A stretch of 17,902 nt of DNA. It comes from an uncultured bacterium (lineage in GTDB: Bacteria > Planctomycetota > Phycisphaerae > Phycisphaerales > UBA1924). The stretch covers positions 1-17,902 of the forward strand of contig CALKYH010000225.1 in assembly GCA_938003595.1 (NCBI GenBank), written 5' to 3'. Positions 7,422 to 16,709 of this stretch are shown here, in pieces (the first letter of the stretch is position 1; each line of letters starts with the position of its first letter). Both the position numbers and the translations under genes were made by a program. A model generated the notes under the pieces. That model was not told the origin of the DNA, did not search any database, and was given only the letters and a program-made list of their open reading frames with translations.

Positions 7422-8564
7422 CTAGCTCAGCCACCATTTCTCAAGCGAATTCAGGCAGGCGTCGCGGTAGAGGACCTTTAGAAGGTCCTTCGGCAACGCC
7501 TTCCCCGAGAGCCGCGGCGCCGACATGGCGTCGTGGCGGTCGGGGTCCACCATGGCCAGGTCCGGGTCGGCGATGGGGGACTCGCCGTCGTAGCCCGTCT
7601 CGAACATGGTGCGCAGCGCCCAGTAGCGGCTGGCGTAGAGGTCGAACGCCTCGTCCTCGGCGCCGGCCTGGGCGGCGAAGGTCGCCGCGGGCGAGCCGGG
7701 CTCGAAGTTCTTGGCCGTGCCCAGGTGCTCGTCCATGGCGACGATGTCGGAGCCGAAGAGCACGCGCCCGCGGTGCTTCTCGAGGAACTCGAGCAGCTCG
7801 GTCCGCGGATGCTTGCTGATCTCACGCACCATCCACTTCGTCGCGGAGGTGTCGATGACGAAGTTGGGGTGCCGGCTGAGCAGGCCGTCGAGGAACCGCA
7901 GGTCCTCGGGCCATCCGGCCATGTGCGCGAGCAGCCAGGGCTGGGTGTACTTGTCGCCGAGCTTCTCGAGGGCGCGGTAGTGGTCCTTTTTCTCGAGGTA
8001 CTTGCTCGCGTCCTTGTACCGGGTGGCGAACCAGGTGTCGGGGTCGGCGACATGGACCATGATCATCATGCCCAGGTCGGTGGCGAGCTTCATCTGGCGC
8101 TGGCGCCACTCGGAGTCGAGGTTGAAGAAGTTCAGGTCGCCGCAGTCCTGCAGGGCGATGTCGCGGACGCGCGGCGCCGTCCAGAACTTCACCATGCGGG
8201 AGCCGAAGCGCTCGCGCCACTCGGCGATGTCGGCGAGGAATCCCTCGGTGTGGGAGTGTTTGCGGTCGGGGTCCATCCAGCGGGGGACGGCGACGAAGCG
8301 GATGTCGCCGTCGAGCGCGTCACGGACGGCCTCGGCCTGGTCGATGCGGGACTGGGAGTAGACGGTCGTGACGCCGTAGAGGTCCCGGGCCTGCTTGAAG
8401 ATCCGCGCGGCCCGGGCGCCGTTGATGTGCAGGTGGGCGTCGATGATGGGGACGACCGGCGGGCCCAGGCGTGCAGCCTCGGCGCGGTAGTCGAGGCCGA
8501 GGCGGTTGGCGGCGGTGCGGGCCCGGGGCGGCTGGGTGGTCGACGATTCGTGGTCGGCGCTCAT
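7422..8564 (-). CDS. Amidohydrolase family 2 (TIM-barrel metal hydrolase), substrate unknown
   Basis: 380 residues resembling amidohydrolase family 2 (PF04909), metal-dependent hydrolases or decarboxylases. The first metal motif is IDAHLHI with His44 and His46. Further candidate ligands follow in barrel order: Lys126 in MVKFW, His171 in MVHVADPD, His214 in LLAHMAGWPED, and Asp273 in VLFGSDIVAMDEH. No signal peptide, so cytoplasmic. The first 35 residues are polar and Pro/Arg-rich, and the fold starts near VVPIIDAHLHI. The ATG at 8564 was chosen because TACGAT lies 8 bases before it; there is no Shine-Dalgarno. The longer open frame (to 8855) overlaps the divergent methyltransferase and is unlikely. 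No neighbour suggests a substrate. The family is secure, the reaction unknown. Confidence 0.88.
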   Translation of the reverse strand: MSADHESSTTQPPRARTAANRLGLDYRAEAARLGPPVVPIIDAHLHINGARAARIFKQARDLYGVTTVYSQSRIDQAEAVRDALDGDIRFVAVPRWMDPDRKHSHTEGFLADIAEWRERFGSRMVKFWTAPRVRDIALQDCGDLNFFNLDSEWRQRQMKLATDLGMMIMVHVADPDTWFATRYKDASKYLEKKDHYRALEKLGDKYTQPWLLAHMAGWPEDLRFLDGLLSRHPNFVIDTSATKWMVREISKHPRTELLEFLEKHRGRVLFGSDIVAMDEHLGTAKNFEPGSPAATFAAQAGAEDEAFDLYASRYWALRTMFETGYDGESPIADPDLAMVDPDRHDAMSAPRLSGKALPKDLLKVLYRDACLNSLEKWWLS

Positions 8565-8572
8565 GCGGAGTG

Positions 8573-8578
8573 ATCGTA
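8573..8578 (-). promoter_or_regulatory. Putative -10 box for leaderless amidohydrolase mRNA (TACGAT)
   Basis: TACGAT on the minus strand ends 8 bases before the ATG at 8564, and no Shine-Dalgarno is present. The layout is identical (TACGATCA then 6 bases then ATG) to the one before the glycosyltransferase at 16621. It faces away from the methyltransferase box at 8618-8623 within a 67-base divergent gap. Confidence 0.5.
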
Positions 8579-8617
8579 GGAGCGCCGCGCCCGAAATCAG
8601 GCCGATCGAGCGGCGAC

Positions 8618-8623
8618 TAGGAT
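8618..8623 (+). promoter_or_regulatory. Putative -10 box for methyltransferase (TAGGAT)
   Basis: TAGGAT ends 8 bases before the ATG at 8632. The GGA could act as a weak ribosome site, but position and spacing match the leaderless-type boxes in this window. Confidence 0.4.
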
Positions 8624-8631
8624 GCGGGCCG

Positions 8632-9330
8632 ATGGAGCCGCTCAAGAGACTCGTGAAGCCGGGCAAGGCCGCCAAGCCGCAGGGCGCGGCGTACCTGGCG
8701 CCATATGAAGTTGCGGCCAGGAAGCACGGCGCCTCGTTCGAGGCCACGCTCTGGGCCAGCCGGACAAGCCAGATGGAGCGCTTCCGCGTCATCGCGGAGA
8801 TGGTGGAGATGCGCGGGCGCGTGGTCGTCGATGCGGGCTCGGGCTGCGGCGCCATGGCGGAGTACCTGCGTGACCAGGCGATCGGGCCGGCGCGCTACAT
8901 CGGCCTGGAGGGCGTCGCCTCGGTGGTGGAGGGCGCGAAGACCCGCGACATCCCCGGAGCGGAGGTCGTCCTCGCGGACTTCGTGGCGGACAAGAGTGTC
9001 TTCGCGCGGTACGCGCCGGATGTCGTCGTGTTCTCCGGCTCGCTGAACACCGTCAGCCATCGCGACACGCTCGCGGTCCTGGAGCGCGCGTGGGAAGCGC
9101 TGCGGACGGCGCCCTGCCTCGCGCAGGGTCAGGCCGCGGCGCTGGTCTTCAACTTCCTGAGCGATCGCTGCGATGAGTCCCTCGCCCGGCAGGACCCCAG
9201 CCCGGCGCGCCGGTTCGACACCATGGCGATGCTGGACTGGGCGATGGACCGCTGCACGGCGACGCGGTTCCGGCAGGACTACCTGCCCAACGGGCACGAC
9301 GCGACGATCGCGATGATCCGGCGGCCCTGA
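8632..9330 (+). CDS. Class I SAM-dependent methyltransferase, substrate unknown
   Basis: 232 residues. The SAM-binding motif I is VVVDAGSGCGAMAEYL (65-80), followed by YIGLEGVASVVEGA as the second strand with an acidic residue for the ribose. A further motif region is VLADFVADKS, and FSGSLNTVSHRDTL takes the place of the usual motif IV. These fit a Rossmann-like class I methyltransferase. There are no membrane segments or signal. The N-terminus (KRLVKPGKAAKPQGAAYL) is basic. The ATG at 8632 has only TAGGAT ahead of it. It is divergent from the amidohydrolase and 50 bases before the glutamine amidotransferase, which has its own promoter-like box. The acceptor molecule cannot be read from the sequence. 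Confidence 0.85.
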   Translation: MEPLKRLVKPGKAAKPQGAAYLAPYEVAARKHGASFEATLWASRTSQMERFRVIAEMVEMRGRVVVDAGSGCGAMAEYLRDQAIGPARYIGLEGVASVVEGAKTRDIPGAEVVLADFVADKSVFARYAPDVVVFSGSLNTVSHRDTLAVLERAWEALRTAPCLAQGQAAALVFNFLSDRCDESLARQDPSPARRFDTMAMLDWAMDRCTATRFRQDYLPNGHDATIAMIRRP

Positions 9331-9367
9331 CGGCGGCGGACCGACGGCCGCGCCGGCGCCGGTCGGG

Positions 9368-9373
9368 TATCCT
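9368..9373 (+). promoter_or_regulatory. Putative -10 box for leaderless amidotransferase mRNA (TATCCT)
   Basis: TATCCT ends 7 bases before the ATG at 9381. The intervening gagcccc has no Shine-Dalgarno character. No -35 is apparent in the very GC-rich sequence upstream. Confidence 0.45.
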
Positions 9374-9380
9374 GAGCCCC

Positions 9381-10166
9381 ATGGCCATACTCGTCTTCCA
9401 GCACTCGGACATTGGCGGCCCGGGCCGCCTGGGCATGACGCTGCGCGACTTCGGGCACAAGCTCCGGATCGTGCGCCCCGACAAGAACGACCCCATGCCG
9501 CCGGACCTCGACGATGTGGACGGGATCGTGGCGCTGGGCGGTCCCCAGAATGTGGACGAGAACCAAAGCGCCGGCGGGAGCAAGTGGCCGTGGATGGCCA
9601 AGGAGATGGACCTGATCCGCCGGGCGCACGAGCGGCAGCTGCCGATCGTGGGGATCTGCCTCGGGCACCAGATGCTGGCCGCGGCGCTGGGCGGCGAGGT
9701 GGCGCGGGCGGCGCAGGGCGAGCACGGGTTCGTGGATGTGACGCTGAGCCCCGGCGGGCACACGGACCCGATCCTTGCGGGCATCCGCTGGACCTTCCCG
9801 GCGTTCCAGACGCACGGGCGCGAGGTGACCAAGGCGCCCCCGGGCGCGCAGATCCTGGCGTCCAGCAAGGCGTGCAAGGTGCAGGCGTTCCGCATCGGGC
9901 TGCGCAGCTACGGCTTCCAGTGGCACTTCGAGAGCGACCGGGCGGGCGTGGACGCGTTCCTGAAGTCGGGCGCCTCCGGCCTGGCCGAGAGCGGCCTGTC
10001 GCCGGATCAGGCGGCCAAGCAGGCCGACGAGAAGTACCCCGTCTTCGCGAGGCTGTCCGACCGGCTCTGTGTGAACATCGCCACGCTGCTGGCGCCCAGC
10101 AGCTGGCGCGAGTCGGCGCGGCGCGATATGCCCGAGGGCCCCGCGGCCGTGACGCTGGTTCGTTAA
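9381..10166 (+). CDS. Class I glutamine amidotransferase domain protein (GMP synthase-like)
   Basis: 261 residues, a stand-alone class I glutaminase of the GuaA-like group. The nucleophile elbow is GICLGHQMLA with Cys93, the oxyanion strand is IVALGGPQNV, and the catalytic pair is in YGFQWHFESD (His182, Glu184). All three catalytic residues are present, so it should hydrolyse glutamine or a glutamyl compound. There is no synthetase domain fused to it or next to it, so the ammonia acceptor, or an alternative gamma-glutamyl substrate, is unknown. The next gene, a DNA glycosylase, begins 4 bases after its stop and is probably co-transcribed. The ATG at 9381 has TATCCT 7 bases upstream and no Shine-Dalgarno. 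Confidence 0.9.
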   Translation: MAILVFQHSDIGGPGRLGMTLRDFGHKLRIVRPDKNDPMPPDLDDVDGIVALGGPQNVDENQSAGGSKWPWMAKEMDLIRRAHERQLPIVGICLGHQMLAAALGGEVARAAQGEHGFVDVTLSPGGHTDPILAGIRWTFPAFQTHGREVTKAPPGAQILASSKACKVQAFRIGLRSYGFQWHFESDRAGVDAFLKSGASGLAESGLSPDQAAKQADEKYPVFARLSDRLCVNIATLLAPSSWRESARRDMPEGPAAVTLVR

Positions 10167-10170
10167 GGCT

Positions 10171-11253
10171 GTGGGGAGCCGCTTCTCCATCCCGGTCCCG
10201 GATGACTTCGTGTTCGCGCGGGATCTGTGCTCGTACGGCTATTTCCTGCTGGCGCCGAATCGCTGGGACCCGTTTCAGCGGACGCTGACGCGTCCTCTCG
10301 ATCTTGAGAACGGCGTCGCCGTGGTGACGGTGGCGCAGCCGGGGGCGGGTGAGCCGGGCGAGGGCGGCCGGGGCCTGCTCGCGGCGGCGGGGTCGCCGCT
10401 GGCGGTCGTGGCGGACCGGGCCCTGAGCAAGCGGGAGAAGACCGAGGCCGCGGGATTGATCGCCAGGATGCTGAGCATGGGCGACACAGGGGTGGAGGAC
10501 TTCCACCGCGTGGACCCCCGGTGGTCGGCGAAGGGCGCGGGGCTGGGCCGGGCGAGGCTGTCGCGCAGCCCGACCTTCTTTGAGGATGTCGTGAAGACGG
10601 TGACCTCGTGCAACATCTCGTGGCCGGGGACGGTCGGGATGAATCGGCGGCTCTGCGCCGTGGTGAACCCGGCGTTCCCCTCGCCGGCGAACCTGGCGCG
10701 GATGCGGGCCTCCACCCTGAGGGCCCGCTGCGGCGTGGGCTACCGGGATGCGCGGCTCATCGAGCTGGCGAGGATGGCCGAGGCGGGCGAGCTGGATGAG
10801 CACTGGTTCACCGACCCGGCCAACGACGACGCCACGGTCTACAAGGCGCTGCTGAAGCTGCCGGGGATCGGGCCGTACGGGGCCTCGAACATCATGCAGC
10901 TCATCGGGCGGTTCTCGCGCCTGGCGATCGACACCGAGTCGGTGCGCCACGGGCGCGATGTGCTGGGCATGACGGGGACCGACCGGGAGGTGCAGAAGCG
11001 GCTGGAGGCCCACTACGCGGGTTTCGGGGACCACCGATTCCGTTCGTACTGGTTCGAGGTGTGGGCGTGGTACGAGGGTCGGAAGGGCCCGGCGTGGACC
11101 TGGGATCCGGCGGCGGTGGGGCAGAGCTTCACAGCGGCGCAGTTCAAGGCCGAGGACGCCGCGGCGGCGCTGGCCAAGGGCAAGAAGCCGGCGCGGGCCA
11201 AGGCGGCGCCGAGGGCGGCTCGGGCGGCCAGGGCGGGTGGTCGGCGAGGCTGA
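10171..11253 (+). CDS. AlkA-type HhH-GPD DNA glycosylase with basic C-terminal tail
   Basis: 360 residues of the 3-methyladenine/8-oxoguanine glycosylase superfamily (COG0122), removing damaged bases in base-excision repair. The N-terminal part (about 1-100) corresponds to the AlkA N-domain. FFEDVVKTVTSCNISW (136-151) starts the helical core. The helix-hairpin-helix is LLKLPGIGPYGASN (227-240), and catalytic Asp254 follows in LAIDTESVRH. Beyond the domain a low-complexity Lys/Ala/Arg tail (about 326-360, with KGKKPARAKAAPRAAR) resembles histone H1-like tails and probably adds non-specific DNA binding. GTG at 10171 is the first start in frame, 4 bases after the upstream stop. Exact lesion specificity cannot be told from the sequence. 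Confidence 0.88.
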   Translation: MGSRFSIPVPDDFVFARDLCSYGYFLLAPNRWDPFQRTLTRPLDLENGVAVVTVAQPGAGEPGEGGRGLLAAAGSPLAVVADRALSKREKTEAAGLIARMLSMGDTGVEDFHRVDPRWSAKGAGLGRARLSRSPTFFEDVVKTVTSCNISWPGTVGMNRRLCAVVNPAFPSPANLARMRASTLRARCGVGYRDARLIELARMAEAGELDEHWFTDPANDDATVYKALLKLPGIGPYGASNIMQLIGRFSRLAIDTESVRHGRDVLGMTGTDREVQKRLEAHYAGFGDHRFRSYWFEVWAWYEGRKGPAWTWDPAAVGQSFTAAQFKAEDAAAALAKGKKPARAKAAPRAARAARAGGRRG

Positions 11254-11295
11254 GGTTGGCGCCGGCGGGAGCCGTCGGTTTCTGTCGGGGGGGTC

Positions 11296-11301
11296 TATAC
11301 T
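11296..11301 (+). promoter_or_regulatory. Likely -10 box of the speA promoter (TATACT)
   Basis: TATACT is one base from the TATAAT consensus and stands out in this GC-rich gap. It would produce a leader of about 85 bases before the speA ATG at 11393. That leader carries GAGAGG at 11377-11382, 10 bases from the start. No clear -35 is visible. I see no obvious riboswitch fold in the leader. Confidence 0.5.
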
Positions 11302-11392
11302 TCCCTCTGTCCCGACGGCGCGGGCGACGCGGCACGACAGCCGCTCGACTCCGGCCCTAGCTCGCACCCTCACTCCGAGAGGCGCCGCGCCG

Positions 11393-13357
<1,965 letters not shown>

Positions 13358-13462
13358 GGCGGCCGCCCCCGGAACCCCCGGAGCGCCCGACCGGCCCGCA
13401 CGATCACCCCACGCACGCTTCCCGGCGCCCGCCGCCGCATCGAGAGATCACGGAGACCGACG

Positions 13463-14536
13463 ATGACCCAGCAGACCAAGTGGACGAAGAAGGAATTGCT
13501 CTCCCGCCCGGTGGAGCACATCGACATCACCAAGGTCGACGCCCGGGCGCTGGTGGACGCCTACCGCGACACCGCGTTCCAGGCCCGCAACCTGGCCCGC
13601 GCCTCGGACATCTACAACATGATGCTCGCGGACAAGGACTGCGCGGTCGTGCTGACGCTCGCGGGCTCGATGGTCTCGGCGGGCCTGAAGAAGGCCATCG
13701 TCACGCTCATCGAGAACAACATGGTGGACGCGATCGTCTCCACCGGCGCGAACATCGTCGATCAGGACTTCTTCGAGGGCCTGGGCTTCCGCCACTTCAT
13801 GGCGCCGGGCTCGCCCGAGGCGCCCCCGGTGGACGACACCACCCTGCGCGACCTGGCCATCGACCGCATCTACGACACCTACATCGACGAGGACCAGCTC
13901 CGCATCTGCGACGATGTCACCCGCAAGGTCTTCGACTCCCTGCCCCCCGGCGCCTATTCCTCGCGTGAACTCATCGACGCCATGGGCGCCTACCTCGCCG
14001 AGCATCACGGCGACATCCCCGGCGTGGTCCTCGCGGCCCACAAGAAGCGCGTGCCCATCTTCGTGCCCGCCTTCTCCGATTGTTCGGCCGGCTTCGGCAT
14101 CGTCATGCACCAGGTCGAGCGCCCCGAGCCCGGGACCCATGTCTCCTTCGACTCCGGCAAGGACTTCCGCGAGCTGACGCAGCTCAAGCTCAAGGTCAAG
14201 GACACCGGCCTGCTCATGCTCGGCGGCGGCGTGCCCAAGAACTTCGCCCAGGACATCGTCGTCGCGGCGGAGCTGCTCGGCCACGACGCGCCGATGCACA
14301 AGTACGCCATCCAGCTCACCGTCGCCGACTCCCGCGACGGCGCCCTGTCCGGCTCGACCCTCCGCGAGGCCTGCTCGTGGGGCAAGGTCGATGTCGTGCA
14401 CGAGCAGATGGTCTTCGGCGAGGCCACCACGACCTTCCCGATCCTCGCGTCCGACGCCTACCACCGCGGGCAGTGGAAGGGCCGCCCGGCGCGGAAGTTC
14501 GCCGAGCACTTCGCCCAGCCCGTCGGCGCACGGTGA
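13463..14536 (+). CDS. Deoxyhypusine synthase-like protein (probable aminobutyl transferase)
   Basis: 357 residues, clearly of the deoxyhypusine synthase (DHS) family, NAD-dependent enzymes that transfer the aminobutyl group of spermidine. Recognisable parts are LTLAGSMVSAGLKKAI and NNMVDAIVSTGANIVDQD (56-102, NAD and substrate region), LGGGVPKNF (253-261), and SGSTLREACSWGKVD. Lys308 in SWGK corresponds to the catalytic lysine of eukaryotic DHS. In eukaryotes and archaea the acceptor is eIF5A, which bacteria lack. With speA just upstream, a small-molecule acceptor such as putrescine or agmatine is more likely; plant homospermidine synthase arose from DHS. The ATG at 13463 has GGAG at 13452-13455, 7 bases away. 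Family certain, reaction inferred. Confidence 0.92.
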   Translation: MTQQTKWTKKELLSRPVEHIDITKVDARALVDAYRDTAFQARNLARASDIYNMMLADKDCAVVLTLAGSMVSAGLKKAIVTLIENNMVDAIVSTGANIVDQDFFEGLGFRHFMAPGSPEAPPVDDTTLRDLAIDRIYDTYIDEDQLRICDDVTRKVFDSLPPGAYSSRELIDAMGAYLAEHHGDIPGVVLAAHKKRVPIFVPAFSDCSAGFGIVMHQVERPEPGTHVSFDSGKDFRELTQLKLKVKDTGLLMLGGGVPKNFAQDIVVAAELLGHDAPMHKYAIQLTVADSRDGALSGSTLREACSWGKVDVVHEQMVFGEATTTFPILASDAYHRGQWKGRPARKFAEHFAQPVGAR

Positions 14537-15543
14537 CCGCCGCGCCGGCGAGTCCGTCGGGGGTCCGAACCCAGGGCGCCGCGGCGCCTGCCGTGACGGG
14601 CCGCGCCATCGCCCCGCTGGCGCCGGTCCGCGCATGCCTGCGCACGCGCTCGCTGTACCCCTTCGTCCTGCGCTGGTTCGCCGCCATCGAGCCGAGCCGG
14701 CGCGCCCGAACCCGCGTGCTCGACATGCCCGCGGGCTCCGGCGTGCTGAGCGCGCCGCTGCGGGCCGCGGGGTTTGATGTGGTCCCGGCGGACCTGTTCC
14801 CCGAGTACCTGGAGCAGGCCGAGGCCGGCCACGCCGGCAAGGGCGTGGTCGAAGCGTTCGAGGCCGAGACAGGCGTCGCGCTCGACCGCGACCTGCGCGA
14901 GGCGCTGTTCGGCGCGGGCGACCCGAGGCGCGACGGCGCCCTGCGCGCGACCGCCGCGGACATGGAGGGCACCCTGCCCTTCCCGGACGGCTCCTTCGAT
15001 GTGGTCCTGTGCGTCGAGGGCATCGAGCATGTGGTGGACCGGCACAAGACGCTGCGCGAGCTGCGTCGCGTGCTCAGGCCCGGCGGCAGGCTGCTCATCA
15101 CCACGCCCAACCTGCTCTCCATCCGGGCGCGGCTCGCCTACGCCCTGGCGGGTCAGCGGGCGCTCAAGAGCTTCATCGACGAGTACACCTCCGTCTGGGG
15201 CAAGTCCCCCGATGGCAAGCGCACCTACCACGGGCACGCGTTCCTGATCTCCTACTACCAGCTCCGCTACTCGCTGTTCCACTGCGGCCTGCGGATGCGC
15301 CGGCTCCTGCGCTCCAACTGGAGCCCCAGCAGCGTGCTGCTCGCGCCGCTGGCCGGCGCCGTCTGGCTCGGCACCGCGATGGCCCAGCGGCGCGCGGTGC
15401 GGAAGTTCGAGCGCCTGCGGCGCGAAGGCGCGGTCCCCGCGGGCGCCGAGGCGCCCTACGCCGAGATGATGCGCCACGCCATGTCCGGCGCGCTGCTGTT
15501 CAACGCCACGCTGATCGTCGAGGCGGAGGCGGTGGGGGAGTAG
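14533..15543 (+). CDS. SAM-dependent methyltransferase (type 11-like)
   Basis: 336 residues. SAM motif I is RVLDMPAGSGVLSAPL (61-76), followed by FDVVPADLFP. Motif IV is LPFPDGSFDVVLCVEGIEHV and motif VI is LRRVLRPGGRLLITTPN. These are the order and spacing of class I, methyltransferase-11-like enzymes. The C-terminal third is basic and includes a hydrophobic stretch (VLLAPLAGAVWLGTAMA, about 273-289), which may associate with the membrane. The GTG at 14533 overlaps the stop of the DHS-like gene by 4 bases. It has no Shine-Dalgarno, and the first 30 residues are Ala/Pro-rich, so a later start such as GTG at 14593 is possible. Its partner across the convergent junction is a glycosyltransferase, hinting at glycan modification, but the overlap with the polyamine gene also allows another role. 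Confidence 0.88.
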   Translation: MTAAPASPSGVRTQGAAAPAVTGRAIAPLAPVRACLRTRSLYPFVLRWFAAIEPSRRARTRVLDMPAGSGVLSAPLRAAGFDVVPADLFPEYLEQAEAGHAGKGVVEAFEAETGVALDRDLREALFGAGDPRRDGALRATAADMEGTLPFPDGSFDVVLCVEGIEHVVDRHKTLRELRRVLRPGGRLLITTPNLLSIRARLAYALAGQRALKSFIDEYTSVWGKSPDGKRTYHGHAFLISYYQLRYSLFHCGLRMRRLLRSNWSPSSVLLAPLAGAVWLGTAMAQRRAVRKFERLRREGAVPAGAEAPYAEMMRHAMSGALLFNATLIVEAEAVGE

Positions 15544-15544
15544 G

Positions 15545-16621
15545 TCACGCCGGGCGGCGCGGGAACAGATGCTCCCGCGCGAACCAGGCGGTGTCCCAGA
15601 CATACCGCTCCAGCGCCAGTTCCCGCGCGGCCCGGCCCATCGCGCGCCGCTCCTGCACGTTCCGCGCGAGGCGCGTCATCGCGTGCAGCAGTTCGTCGTC
15701 GGTCCGGGCGACCAGGCCCGCGTTCCGTTGCGTCTTCTCGACCAGCGGCGGCAGGTCGCTGACGATCGAGGGCAGGCCGCTGAGCATCGCCTGCACCATC
15801 GCCTGGGAGAAGGTCTCGCCGGGGTCGCTGGGGATGAGGCAGACATCCATCCGTCGCAGCAGCGCCGCGATCTGGTCCACCGTCTGCCAGCCGTAGGCGA
15901 TCACGCCCCGGGGTAGGTCCCGCGGCGGCTCGGGGTAGCCCGCCAGGTGCAGCTCGCACGCGGCGCGCACATCCTCCGGCAGTCGTTCGAACGCCGCGAT
16001 GGCCCGATCGACGCGCTTCATGCGCGTGTCGAGCCGCCCGATCACGACAAAGCGCGTCTTCCCGTCGCTCGGATGTGCGGCCTCGTCGGGGAAGAACCGG
16101 TCCGCGTTGGGGATGCCGTAGCGCACCGTCACGCGCCGCTCGGGCGAGGGGTTGAACTCCGCGGCGATGGCGTCGTTGACCGCGACGATGTCCGTGGGCC
16201 TTCCCCGCAGCGCCCGGAGGAACGCGGGCTTGGGGCCCCGGTGCGCGATCAGCGCCGTGTGGCCGCAGCGCCGGCGGAGGCTCCGCACAGTCAAGCCCAG
16301 CCCGTTGCCGACATTGCCGACGAGCAGGGCATCAAAGCGTCGGCCGAGCAGCCGGGGGCGCAGCGCGAGGCCGTTCCAGAAGGGCTTGATGAGGCTCGGC
16401 GTGTAGACGACCTCCGGCATTGCGCCGGCCAGGTGGGCCTCCAGGCGCGAGCGCCAGGTGATCTCGGCGCCGACCGTGACCCGGATCCCGAGCTCGTGCA
16501 GGCCCCGCAGCAGCAGCAGGTCGAAGACCTCGACGCCCCGGATCTCCTTGTGCAGCCGGCGCGCGAGGAAGCAGGGCGTCAGAAAGAGGACCGATCTTCC
16601 CTCGAACTCGCGGGCGGTCAT
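15545..16621 (-). CDS. GT-B glycosyltransferase, GT4-like
   Basis: 358 residues with the two-Rossmann GT-B layout. The N-domain begins VLFLTPCFLARRLHKEIRG (11-29), and the C-domain begins FVVIGRLDTRMKRVDRAI (191-208). The nucleotide-sugar site is CLIPSDPGETFSQAMVQAML followed by SGLPSIVSD (261-289). The usual E-x7-E motif appears here as E269-x7-Q277, so the second glutamate is replaced by glutamine. No signal or membrane helices, so cytoplasmic, probably acting on lipid- or membrane-linked glycans. The ATG at 16621 was chosen by the N-terminal fold and by TACGAT 8 bases upstream; there is no Shine-Dalgarno. Its stop codon is one base from that of the convergent methyltransferase. Donor and acceptor are unknown. 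Confidence 0.88.
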   Translation of the reverse strand: MTAREFEGRSVLFLTPCFLARRLHKEIRGVEVFDLLLLRGLHELGIRVTVGAEITWRSRLEAHLAGAMPEVVYTPSLIKPFWNGLALRPRLLGRRFDALLVGNVGNGLGLTVRSLRRRCGHTALIAHRGPKPAFLRALRGRPTDIVAVNDAIAAEFNPSPERRVTVRYGIPNADRFFPDEAAHPSDGKTRFVVIGRLDTRMKRVDRAIAAFERLPEDVRAACELHLAGYPEPPRDLPRGVIAYGWQTVDQIAALLRRMDVCLIPSDPGETFSQAMVQAMLSGLPSIVSDLPPLVEKTQRNAGLVARTDDELLHAMTRLARNVQERRAMGRAARELALERYVWDTAWFAREHLFPRRPA

Positions 16622-16629
16622 GGGCGCTG

Positions 16630-16635
16630 ATCGTA
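16630..16635 (-). promoter_or_regulatory. Putative -10 box for leaderless glycosyltransferase mRNA (TACGAT)
   Basis: TACGAT on the minus strand ends 8 bases before the ATG at 16621 with no ribosome site between. The first 8 bases (TACGATCA) and the spacing are identical to those before the amidohydrolase. Confidence 0.5.
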
Positions 16636-16674
16636 CCGGCTCCGCGCCGGCCGACGCGTGCCCGCCGGGGCCGA

Positions 16675-16680
16675 TACCAT
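16675..16680 (+). promoter_or_regulatory. Possible -10 box for the DYAGLFPPA/fahA operon (TACCAT)
   Basis: TACCAT lies 29 bases before the ATG at 16710. The transcript would carry a short leader with AGAGG at 16691-16695, rather far (14 bases) from the start. Tentative. Confidence 0.3.
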
Positions 16681-16709
16681 GGGCGAACAGAGAGGTTCGG
16701 ACCCATCGC

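Noticed and set aside
9331..9367. GC-rich inverted repeat as a rho-independent terminator
   Set aside because: The stem ccgac/gtcgg can form, but it is interrupted and no T-run follows. In DNA this GC-rich, such pairings arise by chance.
8617..11373. Minus-strand open frame of 918 codons
   Set aside because: It runs antisense through methyltransferase, amidotransferase and glycosylase genes that all have clear motifs. The translation is Arg/Pro/His-rich low complexity, a GC shadow.
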